A stretch of DNA of 64,000 bases from Armatimonadota bacterium (GTDB taxonomy: Bacteria > Armatimonadota > Fimbriimonadia > Fimbriimonadales > Fimbriimonadaceae): the NCBI GenBank assembly GCA_016125185.1, contig WGMG01000001.1:1-64000 (forward strand), written 5' to 3'. The position numbers and the translations under genes were made by a program. Position 1 is the first letter of the stretch. Each line of letters starts with the position of its first letter. Shown one piece after another: positions 25,205 through 33,232 of the stretch. The notes beneath the pieces are model-generated. The model was not told the DNA's origin. It did not search any database and saw nothing but the letters and a program-made list of their open reading frames with translations.

Positions 25205-26683
25205 ATGCTGTCCGTCGCCGTTGCTTGTTGCCTCCTGCAAGCCCCTCGTCCCAATCTGGTTTTCATCTTCAGCGACGACCACGCGCGCCAAGCGATTTCG
25301 GCTTACGGCTCGAAGTTGATGCAGACTCCGGCGATCGATCGGCTGGCGAAGGAAGGCGTTCGGTTTGACCGGCATTACACGGCCAACCCGCTTTGCGCGC
25401 CGAGCCGGGCGAGCCTGCTAACGGGAAAGCTGAGCCACATCAATGGCCACACCGACAACCGGACCAAGTTCGACGGGAACCAGGAGACGTTTCCGAAGCT
25501 GCTTCAGCAAGCCGGGTACGAGACGGCATGGATCGGCAAATGGCACCTGGAGTCGGCGCCGACCGGCTTCAGTTATTGGGACATTTTGCCGGGCCAAGGC
25601 ACCTACTACAACCCCGATTTCATCAATGCGACGGGCACCAACCGGGAGACGGGCTACGTCACCGACATCATCACCACGAAGGCGAAGAATTGGCTGGCAA
25701 AAACGGCGGGAAAGCCGTTTTGCCTCATCGTGGGGCAAAAGGCTCCGCACCGCCCATGGCAACCCAATTTGGACAAGCTCGACCTGTTTGCCAACCGCAA
25801 ATTCCCCTTGCCACCCGACTTTTACCGCGATTACTCGGAGCTGAACAGCGGCGCCGGGCGCGCGACGATGCGGGTGAATCGGGACCTGCGGATGGACAGC
25901 GACCTGCTGGTGGATAGCCCTCCGGGCCGCCTGAATGCCGCGCAGCGGGCCACGTGGCAGGAGAAAATGAAGGCGCAGGATGCCGACTTTCATCGTCGAA
26001 TCGAGTCGGGCGAGTCGAAGGATGCGGTGATTTACGACCGGTACATCAAAGACTATCTGCGGTGCATCAGCTCGGTCGACGACAGTGTGCGCGACATCAC
26101 CAAGACGTTGGGAAACCTCGGGCTGGCCAAGAACACGATCGTGATTTATGGCTCGGACCAAGGGTTCTTTTTGGGCGAATTTGGGTGGTACGACAAGCGC
26201 TGGTTCTACGAGCCGTCGTCGGGCACGCCGCTGATCGTCCGCTGGCCCGGCGTGAAGCCTGGGGTGGTGAAGTCGGTGACGAGCAACATCGACCTTGCGC
26301 CGACGATTTTGGACGCCTTGGGCGTTCAGCCGCCCGCCGACATGCAGGGTGTGAGCCTGTGCGACCTGATTCGGACGAAAAGGGCTTCGAAACCGGTGCC
26401 GTTTTACGGCCATTTTTATGAGAGCGACGACGCCGACCACCATGTGCCGAAGTGCGTTTCCCTCATCGACGGGAACGTCAAGCTGATGTTTTACTACGAG
26501 CTGAACGAATGGGAGCTTTTCGACATCGGCAAGGATAAGGGCGAGCATCGGAACCTGTGGAACGACCCTGGGTCGCGCGACCTGCGGCGGCGGATGGTCC
26601 GGCTGATGCTGGAGAGTCAGAGGAAGTATCGGGAGGACCATCCGCTGATCGAGCGCATTGCGAAGATCGCCGAGGGGCTGTAG
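25205..26683 (+). CDS. Secreted sulfatase (formylglycine type)
   Basis: The 492-residue product is a type I sulfatase. Asp24 and Asp25 (FSDDHA) are metal ligands, and LCAPSRASLLTG carries the CxPSR motif in which Cys64 is converted to formylglycine by a maturase. GKWHLE, the basic block APHRPW and the C-terminal GSDQGFFLGE follow in the usual order. A hydrophobic N-terminus (MLSVAVACCLLQA) suggests export, although it is short. The neighbours (GH78-like, GH31, esterase) suggest it removes sulfate from a rhamnose-rich glycan. A formylglycine-generating enzyme is not seen here. It is the last gene before the island. Confidence 0.92.
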   Translation: MLSVAVACCLLQAPRPNLVFIFSDDHARQAISAYGSKLMQTPAIDRLAKEGVRFDRHYTANPLCAPSRASLLTGKLSHINGHTDNRTKFDGNQETFPKLLQQAGYETAWIGKWHLESAPTGFSYWDILPGQGTYYNPDFINATGTNRETGYVTDIITTKAKNWLAKTAGKPFCLIVGQKAPHRPWQPNLDKLDLFANRKFPLPPDFYRDYSELNSGAGRATMRVNRDLRMDSDLLVDSPPGRLNAAQRATWQEKMKAQDADFHRRIESGESKDAVIYDRYIKDYLRCISSVDDSVRDITKTLGNLGLAKNTIVIYGSDQGFFLGEFGWYDKRWFYEPSSGTPLIVRWPGVKPGVVKSVTSNIDLAPTILDALGVQPPADMQGVSLCDLIRTKRASKPVPFYGHFYESDDADHHVPKCVSLIDGNVKLMFYYELNEWELFDIGKDKGEHRNLWNDPGSRDLRRRMVRLMLESQRKYREDHPLIERIAKIAEGL

Positions 26684-26713
26684 TCGGGGCCTGCCGACTG
26701 AAAACTGAAGGAT

Positions 26714-26769
26714 TGGTGCGCGGGAAAGGACTCGAACCTTCACGCCTTGTGAGCACTACCACCTCAAGG
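26714..26769 (-). tRNA. 3' half of a tRNA-Leu(GAG) gene, attachment-site remnant
   Basis: On the minus strand the sequence runs from the anticodon loop (CC-TTGAGGT-GGTAG, anticodon GAG) through a leucine-type long variable arm, a T-arm with TTCGAGT, and CCCGCGC-A-CCA at 26716-26714. The match to bacterial tRNA-Leu stops abruptly at about 26769 and the D-arm half is missing. This is the usual scar of an element that integrated at the anticodon loop. The complete tRNA should sit at the other end of the element; I did not find it in the window. Confidence 0.8.
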
Positions 26770-26819
26770 GAGTTTTTGCAGGTTCAAAGAGGTGATTTTG
26801 AATCTACCGACGTCCCTGG

Positions 26820-26863
26820 AAGTCTCTCTATTTCTCCACCAATTGAGAGACTTTTGAGAGACC
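26820..26863. repeat. GAGAGAC repeats, possible integrase arm sites
   Basis: AAGTCTCTC (26820-26828) is the exact inverse of GAGAGACTT (26845-26853), and a third GAGAGACC follows at 26856-26863. Three oriented copies next to the tRNA scar would fit arm-type or excisionase sites of an attachment region. Confidence 0.4.
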
Positions 26864-26878
26864 AAAGTATTCGTCATA

Positions 26879-26911
26879 GGTTAACCTGATTCCAACACAT
26901 TTTGGTTAACC
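26879..26911. promoter_or_regulatory. Two GGTTAACC palindromes before the 26912 start
   Basis: The palindromic octamer occurs at 26879-26886 and 26904-26911, 25 bp apart, the second touching the ATG. This spacing fits binding of a dimeric repressor. No Shine-Dalgarno site is seen here. Confidence 0.45.
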
Positions 26912-28189
26912 ATGAAGATTGCCGACATCCGCGACGCTAATATGTTCCAATCCTTAGTACATCGTCTTATGGTTGCCGAAAGAGGAGCAGACTTTCATGT
27001 ACCGGACGATAGTGGTGGTGACCGCGGGAATGATGGTTACGATGCCACAAAGGGAATTTTGTATGCAATCTACTGTCCGGAAAAGCCGGACACCGCCGAT
27101 TACCGCCGCAAGGCATTAAGCGATTTGAAAAAAGCCATTCAGTTAGCTTCTGAGCCAGGTTATTCGGTCAGGCAGTGGATATTTGTGACCCCAACGCCCA
27201 TCCGCGAGCAATTGCAGGCAGAGATAAGAGCTACCGCAGGTTCAGCAGGGCTGAATGTGGGTTTCCTAGCTGATGTTCACCTTGAGGATTTACTTCGAAG
27301 GCATCCCCATATTCGCGACGAATTACCTGACATGGAATACCCCCAGGTTGCACGTCAACTTGACGCAATTAGGGCGCCTCTCAGTCCACTTCGAGTCTTC
27401 TTGACTCTCGAAAGTCAAGTTCCGGACGAAGACTTGGAACGAGTCTTTGCAAAGGATGCAGGCTATCGTCGGTATTCTTCCGATGGGCCCTTGCCTCCTC
27501 CACCAGATGGTCCTCCACCTGGCACTTCATCGTGTCGCCTTTTTCAAAGTGACGGCTTTCTCGACATACAGGATGGGAAACTCGTTGGAGCTGGATTGAT
27601 TCATCTCATGGGGCCAGGCTTTCCATTCAATCGGCGTCCTGCTTCTCATACCGTTTGCCGAATTTCTGGTAGTTCACTAAAGGACGTCATCGGGCCAAAC
27701 GAGCCACTATGCATGCATCCCGAAATTGTTGTTGAGATACGAAAGGGAAGCGAGGCAGGCCAAGGAGGAGCACCTAAAATGATTACGTTTCGAAGCAAGA
27801 TGGATGATGCCCGAAAAGTCCTTCGCCTCAGTGCAATCGACAACACAGTTTTTGCGGACTTTCTGACCGACAATATCTACCCCTTGCAGGTTGATGGGTC
27901 AAAATGGAGCCACCACGACTTAAGTGGTGCGACCCTCCGTATTAGACTTAGATTCTTCTTCGTTGAAGGCCTTGCCTGTCTTCCTGAATCAAGCTGGCCT
28001 CGGCTGAACGCACTCCAATTGTTGATAGATGGCCTGTATGTCATATCCATGCAAGAAGAAACAATTGCCACGCAACTATCAGGGCACTCAACGGAAGTAC
28101 AACTCACTGGGGATGCTGTTTCTCCTACTATAGAATTGGAATACACGTTGCCGCCGACTGACTTTGTTCAGACACTTTCGCAGTCCTAG
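26912..28189 (+). CDS. Nuclease-fold protein next to the NACHT gene (probable defence partner)
   Basis: The 425-residue product is not in a family I can name. Residues 8-130 look like a restriction-endonuclease fold: GGDRGNDG (36-42, with Asp41 as the usual metal residue) is followed by YAIYCPEK (51-58) at the position of the normal Glu/Gln-x-Lys motif. The following stretch, RKALSDLKKAIQLA...QWIFVTPTP, completes the fold. A proline-rich linker (PPPPDGPPPGT) near residue 195 leads to a C-terminal beta-rich domain. The N-terminal pattern recurs in the next gene, 125 nt downstream on the same strand, so the two probably form one system. Confidence 0.65.
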   Translation: MKIADIRDANMFQSLVHRLMVAERGADFHVPDDSGGDRGNDGYDATKGILYAIYCPEKPDTADYRRKALSDLKKAIQLASEPGYSVRQWIFVTPTPIREQLQAEIRATAGSAGLNVGFLADVHLEDLLRRHPHIRDELPDMEYPQVARQLDAIRAPLSPLRVFLTLESQVPDEDLERVFAKDAGYRRYSSDGPLPPPPDGPPPGTSSCRLFQSDGFLDIQDGKLVGAGLIHLMGPGFPFNRRPASHTVCRISGSSLKDVIGPNEPLCMHPEIVVEIRKGSEAGQGGAPKMITFRSKMDDARKVLRLSAIDNTVFADFLTDNIYPLQVDGSKWSHHDLSGATLRIRLRFFFVEGLACLPESSWPRLNALQLLIDGLYVISMQEETIATQLSGHSTEVQLTGDAVSPTIELEYTLPPTDFVQTLSQS

Positions 28190-28314
28190 CCTGGGAATCA
28201 AATTGGCTCATTATTAGGCTTACAAAGCGAGCAAATTGAGTGTCAAATGTATCGTGGCTGACCAATTCGGCGAAGTCATGCAATATTCTCCCAACCGTTC
28301 AGTAGACTTCTCAA

Positions 28315-31300
28315 ATGTCCCGGCTATCCGTGAGCAATCTAGAGGCCCAAAGACTTGCGTACAGGGAAGCGTTTCGAAGTCTGTATGGGGATCGATTTCA
28401 ATCTTGGTTTGAGGAATGCGCAAGATGCATTCATGAGCCAGGCGACTTTCTTGCCGTTCGGCAGACGAGAGGCGATGGTGGTCTTGACGGCCTAGTCGTG
28501 AATTCACAACTCGTCTATCAAGTTTACGCGCCCATTCACCCAAGAGATTCTGCGACCGCAAAAAAAATCACCTCAGACTTCACAACCGCACTAAATACGC
28601 TCGGTGGTCAGATGCGAGCCTGGACGTTTGTGCATAATCACCCGGAAGCCAAGCTTGGGAAGCTTAGCGTTGCAGCGATTAACCGGATCAAATCAAAGCA
28701 TCCTGGAATCCATCTAGCTGTGCTCGACATTGAATCCCTTTGGGAAGCGATAAAGGCTTTACCTCCGTCCAGAATTGCCAAGTTACTCGGAAAAGAATTG
28801 CGCTATGAAATTGGTGATGAGCTAGTCCGCGATAGATATCTGGATTTCCTTCTAGCTAGCCACTCGCATATTGATCCCCGTGGGATTTCTGAATTCGAAT
28901 CGGATCTCAGGTTGCCCATTGACGAAATTTACGTCTCGCTTGAAGTCGAACGTCATCTCCCGTTCAACGATCGATTGACCAAACCCAGTGATGTTGGCGA
29001 TTCATCTCGACCAGTTAAATCCGAAGTCGCAGAAACTCACTCTAACCCCGTCAACTTAGGATATATCCTCGCGGAATGTCCAAGACTAGTCATACTCGGC
29101 GCCCCGGGTTCCGGAAAGACGACCATCTTGCGCTATCTGGTGAACAGATTTTCTCAAGCCCTTAAAGATGGAGTGGGGTGGATTAAGGACTCATCTGGGG
29201 ACAACTACGGGCAAGTGCGAATGCCTATATATTTCAGAGCAACGGAATACGCCGAAGGACTTCGACACATCCCCAACTTAAGCTTCCGAACTTTCCTCCC
29301 AAACGCTTTCGGAAACGTTGCCGCAACTCAAGATGAGATGAGAATCTTATTTGAAGCAGCACTGGCAAAAGGCTCCCTCATTATCTTGATAGATGGTCTA
29401 GACGAAATTCCCAATCTGGGCGAGCGATTGTCCGTTGCGGATCACCTCGAAAAGTTTGCATCAGGACTAGAACCAGGCAATCGCATCATAGTGACCAGCC
29501 GTGTGGCAGGCTATAAAGAATCTCGAATAGCATCGGGATTCGCCCATTTTAATATGCTGCCCATGACCAGCGATCAGATCCGGCGGTTTCTTCATTCATG
29601 GTGTTTAGCTAGAGAAAAATGCGCCTCGGGCATTGAAGCGCAAGGAACTCGCGAATACAGGGCGGAACAGGAGTCCCAAGAGCTTTGGAGGACAATTGAA
29701 GCGAGTCCCGGGGTAAGGCGACTTGCAACTAACCCATTAATGCTTACGATTCTCGCCCTCATATATAGGAAAATTGGCCGACTTCCTGATAGGCGTTTGG
29801 AACTTTACGAAATGGCTGTTCAAACGTTATTGAAAGACTGGCGATTGGCCCAGGCCAAGCGCGAAGCTGTAACAATTGACGAACGAGAGGCCCTAAGTTT
29901 GCTCGGGCCGTTGGCATTTTGGATGCACCAAAACGAACCGAGCGGACTGGTTGAAGAAGTCGATGCTCACGCCGTGCTGTGCAGGGCATACGCTGAGCCA
30001 AGATCGCTGCGCCCTAACCATCCTGATGTCGTAGCCTGTGCTGATTTATTCTTACGCAAGGTGCGAGAGCATACTGGACTGTTCATTGAGCGAGAACCTG
30101 GCCGTTACGGCTTCATGCACTTAACCTTCGAAGAATACTTTGCCGCGAAGCATTTAGCTGAGGACTTTGATCTTGCGCCTAAATTGATCCTTGACCGTCG
30201 TAGTGATCCCAGGTGGGAAGAAGTCATCAGGCTGAGTATCGCTGGAGTACCTCAACGGGACTCCCAGCGCTTGATGAGACAGTCCATTTGGTGCGAGGTC
30301 ACATACGATGGGAATTCAGGCTACGTGCCAAGCGACTATGAGCCCTACCTGTATAGAGATCTGGTTCTTGCTGCAAAGTGCCTTATTGACTGCCCGACAC
30401 CGGACCCTCAATTATTGGCATCACTCGCTACTCAACTCGCTGATGTATATTGCGATCAAGACCAACCTCATTTCAATCGATACCTCGAAGGAATGCTGGA
30501 GGACTTGTTTGGCGCATTAGGCGATGGCGAGTTGGGCAAGGCTGTTGCTGATAAATTGCTAGAACTGGTCCGATCGGGCGGGCCTCGAAGCAGGGAGGCT
30601 CTTGAAGGATTAACCTTTATAGGGCCAGTTAGTGAAGAGGTTTCTGCAACTCTCGAACGCGTTTTGCTAACTGAGAATCCCTGGTCTGTTGATCGTTTTG
30701 TCGAGAATCTGGGAAAAACTCAACAGACCACGGAGCGTCTTTTAGGCCTACTAACCAAAGTCTTCTGGGATGGTGACCTCAGGTTAAAAATTCCTGCTGC
30801 CAGTGCGTTGAGGCGACATTGCCCGCTGCCCGAAGAGGTAATTGATTTGCTTTGGACGGAGTTTAGGAACCTGGACCGATCTTGGAATCATCGCGTAGAC
30901 GCGGCTGTGGTGTTGTTCTATATTGGCCACTCTGATGAAAGCTCGCTAGATATTCTTCAGGAATGGTGGGGGCACTCGGACGGAAAGATGCATGAGGACA
31001 TCGAGGTCTTCTCTGCACTTGGAAAACGCTCTGAGGACGAAGCATGCACTTTTCTTGTGGAGCGATTAAGTTGTACTGATCCTGGCATCGTGGCCCAGTA
31101 TGCTCAAATGATTCGATCCATTATGGAACCGCTCAGGAATGAACACCCGCCGGAAGTAAGAAGGCTCGTCGACATTGATGACCAAGGAAATGATTCGGAT
31201 GCACGTTTCTTATTGAAACTGGTTAAGAATTGCCCACCGCTTTCTGATCAACTTATAGCAAATCTTAGCCATCCGACTGGTTGGATTCAGGGAACTTCAG

Positions 31301-31734
31301 CAGAAGCTCTGGGTTCTTTGAGGATAGACACCCAAGAGTCGATCGATGCACTTGTCCGGGCCTCCAAGATAGGCGATACACGGGCCTTGGAAGGCGTAAT
31401 AAGAGCGTTTGGACGAATCGGCCTAGACGATGCCAAAGCCGAGGCAGTATTGCTGCAGTCTCTTCATCACGAATATAAACATATAAGAAGTGCAGCGGCA
31501 TGGGCACTTTCAAGGCGTACAAAACTCTCGGAAAAGGGAGTATCTGCCCTCTGTCAGTCATTAAAAGACAAAGAAATGGATGTGAGAAATGCAAGTGCTC
31601 AAGCTCTTGGGCGGCATGCACCTGGTAGGTTGGAAATTGCCCATGCACTTGCGAATGCTGTTGCCACGGGGTGCGAAGAAGCCTGGGTCGCATTGTCAAT
31701 CATTACGCAGCGCATGAACCGCCATGTCAGTTGA
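28315..31734 (+). CDS. NACHT NTPase with N-terminal nuclease-like domain and HEAT repeats
   Basis: The 1139-residue product has the layout of bacterial NLR-like (bNACHT) immune proteins. Residues 15-175 form a nuclease-like domain with GDGGLDG (53-59) and YQVYAP (68-73). The linker LRLPIDEIYVSLEV is typical of NACHT proteins, then comes the Walker A loop GAPGSGKTT (262-270), Walker B LIDGLDEI (about 360-367) and the sensor segment VTSRVAGY. The C-terminal 450 residues are HEAT repeats (HIRSAAAWALSRR, DVRNASAQALGRH), a likely sensing surface. Such proteins detect phage proteins and activate the N-terminal effector. Base composition is clearly richer in AT than the chromosomal genes. Confidence 0.85.
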   Translation: MSRLSVSNLEAQRLAYREAFRSLYGDRFQSWFEECARCIHEPGDFLAVRQTRGDGGLDGLVVNSQLVYQVYAPIHPRDSATAKKITSDFTTALNTLGGQMRAWTFVHNHPEAKLGKLSVAAINRIKSKHPGIHLAVLDIESLWEAIKALPPSRIAKLLGKELRYEIGDELVRDRYLDFLLASHSHIDPRGISEFESDLRLPIDEIYVSLEVERHLPFNDRLTKPSDVGDSSRPVKSEVAETHSNPVNLGYILAECPRLVILGAPGSGKTTILRYLVNRFSQALKDGVGWIKDSSGDNYGQVRMPIYFRATEYAEGLRHIPNLSFRTFLPNAFGNVAATQDEMRILFEAALAKGSLIILIDGLDEIPNLGERLSVADHLEKFASGLEPGNRIIVTSRVAGYKESRIASGFAHFNMLPMTSDQIRRFLHSWCLAREKCASGIEAQGTREYRAEQESQELWRTIEASPGVRRLATNPLMLTILALIYRKIGRLPDRRLELYEMAVQTLLKDWRLAQAKREAVTIDEREALSLLGPLAFWMHQNEPSGLVEEVDAHAVLCRAYAEPRSLRPNHPDVVACADLFLRKVREHTGLFIEREPGRYGFMHLTFEEYFAAKHLAEDFDLAPKLILDRRSDPRWEEVIRLSIAGVPQRDSQRLMRQSIWCEVTYDGNSGYVPSDYEPYLYRDLVLAAKCLIDCPTPDPQLLASLATQLADVYCDQDQPHFNRYLEGMLEDLFGALGDGELGKAVADKLLELVRSGGPRSREALEGLTFIGPVSEEVSATLERVLLTENPWSVDRFVENLGKTQQTTERLLGLLTKVFWDGDLRLKIPAASALRRHCPLPEEVIDLLWTEFRNLDRSWNHRVDAAVVLFYIGHSDESSLDILQEWWGHSDGKMHEDIEVFSALGKRSEDEACTFLVERLSCTDPGIVAQYAQMIRSIMEPLRNEHPPEVRRLVDIDDQGNDSDARFLLKLVKNCPPLSDQLIANLSHPTGWIQGTSAEALGSLRIDTQESIDALVRASKIGDTRALEGVIRAFGRIGLDDAKAEAVLLQSLHHEYKHIRSAAAWALSRRTKLSEKGVSALCQSLKDKEMDVRNASAQALGRHAPGRLEIAHALANAVATGCEEAWVALSIITQRMNRHVS

Positions 31735-31844
31735 TCCCGAAGAAAGCAGACCCTGATTGCTCGTTTCTGTAGATTTGAAATGTTGGTAGGTCCAAAGTGA
31801 GGATTCTGAAACTGTAGCTGTCTCCAGCGCAGGATCGAAATGAT

Positions 31845-33116
31845 CTATATCCAGCCTATAACTGAAAACGGGTCCGTCTCCGTAACGCGAACCAACCAAG
31901 TAGACGCTAAATCGTCAAGAACCATCTTTCCGGGATGTTTCCGGTTACCTGCTTTTGACGAAAACACGCTTACTCGGTGTTGGAATAGATTACTAGCGCC
32001 GACATGCCATGACTCACTGGAGCCGTGATGGGGAACTTGAAGCACTTCTATTCGGTTCCAACGTCTGCCGCCGAAATGAGTACGTGCATTTTGCACTCCT
32101 GTGGCTGAAGTGAAGAAAATGTCTCCGGTAAGAAGTAGGCCAGAAATCTGGCTTCCCAACACGTGAACATTTCTGTTGTAACGCTTCGGTCTCATTATGT
32201 CAAAGCAATGCCAAAGATAGTGTTCGAACTCAATGGGATGATAGTGTCTCCAATCAACGAATTTTCGACGTTTAAGCGGAGCCGAGTACATAACAAGGGA
32301 GATTCGATTGGCATTGCGTCCCCCTTTACCAAAGGTATCTTCATAAATCTTTCGAGCCCTCGGTAAGAAGTCATCGGACAATGTGTAGTTATTTTTGTTC
32401 CAACATTCATCAATGAGAGCAAGGATGGATTTCTCAAACTGCGTGAGATCAAGATCGGGCCTGTGCTCATTATAGAAAACAAACTCCCACAGTCCCCGCA
32501 TCGTAATGGTTTGATCGTGGGACGATATTCGAACCTTCGACATTTTGGTATTGTCCGCCAAGAGCGGGGTGTCAAGTTCAGAAACATCGTCTCCAGGTGG
32601 CAGGTCTGGGACAAATGAATATTCCTCATTTGACCCTTCGTGAGAAGAATCGTCGTCGTTGTTATCATCCGAGGGAGGAGCGTCCGGATAGTCAGCTCCA
32701 CCTTCAACTAAGATTACTTCATCGGCTGCTAGTTCTCCAGCCTGCATGAAGGCAACCGGATCAACAAGAAATTGAAGATAAGGGCCATTGGCATCCGACT
32801 CCAGAGCTATGAGTATGCGATCGGCGAGCCGAACGTAAGGCATCACAAGGACCTTTGTTCCGCACTCGGATAACAACTGTCTCAATCCGTTTACGTGATC
32901 CTTATCGAAGTGAGATAGACACGTAAGGTCAATTGGGTTTCCCTGCAAGTGATCCCTAAGGTGGCTTATTTCGCCTTCTAGGTAGCTCCGGGAAGAGACT
33001 GATCCGCAGTCGAAGACATAAGAAAACCTTCGGTCTCCCTTAGTACAAAAGTGTCCGGAAAAGAAGAGGCCTTGTCCAACTGGGTGAAATCGAGACAGAA
33101 CGCAAATAGGATTCAT
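31845..33116 (-). CDS. Metallo-beta-lactamase-fold hydrolase (ComEC-type, defence-associated)
   Basis: The 423-residue product has the ComEC-like metal site: SHFDKDHVNG at residues 68-77 (His69, Asp71, Asp73, His74), LLTGD later and VPHHGS near the C-terminus. The family hydrolyses phosphodiester or other bonds, often nucleic acids or nucleotides. An acidic insert (DDNNDDDSSHEGSNEE) interrupts the domain around residues 150-165. It is the last gene of a four-gene minus-strand operon, 116 nt behind the giant STAND gene. MBL hydrolases accompany STAND proteins in type I AVAST systems, which makes an antiphage role likely. No signal peptide is visible. Confidence 0.8.
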   Translation of the reverse strand: MNPICVLSRFHPVGQGLFFSGHFCTKGDRRFSYVFDCGSVSSRSYLEGEISHLRDHLQGNPIDLTCLSHFDKDHVNGLRQLLSECGTKVLVMPYVRLADRILIALESDANGPYLQFLVDPVAFMQAGELAADEVILVEGGADYPDAPPSDDNNDDDSSHEGSNEEYSFVPDLPPGDDVSELDTPLLADNTKMSKVRISSHDQTITMRGLWEFVFYNEHRPDLDLTQFEKSILALIDECWNKNNYTLSDDFLPRARKIYEDTFGKGGRNANRISLVMYSAPLKRRKFVDWRHYHPIEFEHYLWHCFDIMRPKRYNRNVHVLGSQISGLLLTGDIFFTSATGVQNARTHFGGRRWNRIEVLQVPHHGSSESWHVGASNLFQHRVSVFSSKAGNRKHPGKMVLDDLASTWLVRVTETDPFSVIGWI

Positions 33117-33232
33117 ATTGCTTACCGACGAATCTGCGCCAGCACCTAGGAGCCTATTTTATCAAGATGCCTTTGGCATTTCTACCACTCGATGAAACTT
33201 CAGCAGACTTCCCCAAATCTATAAGAAATTGA

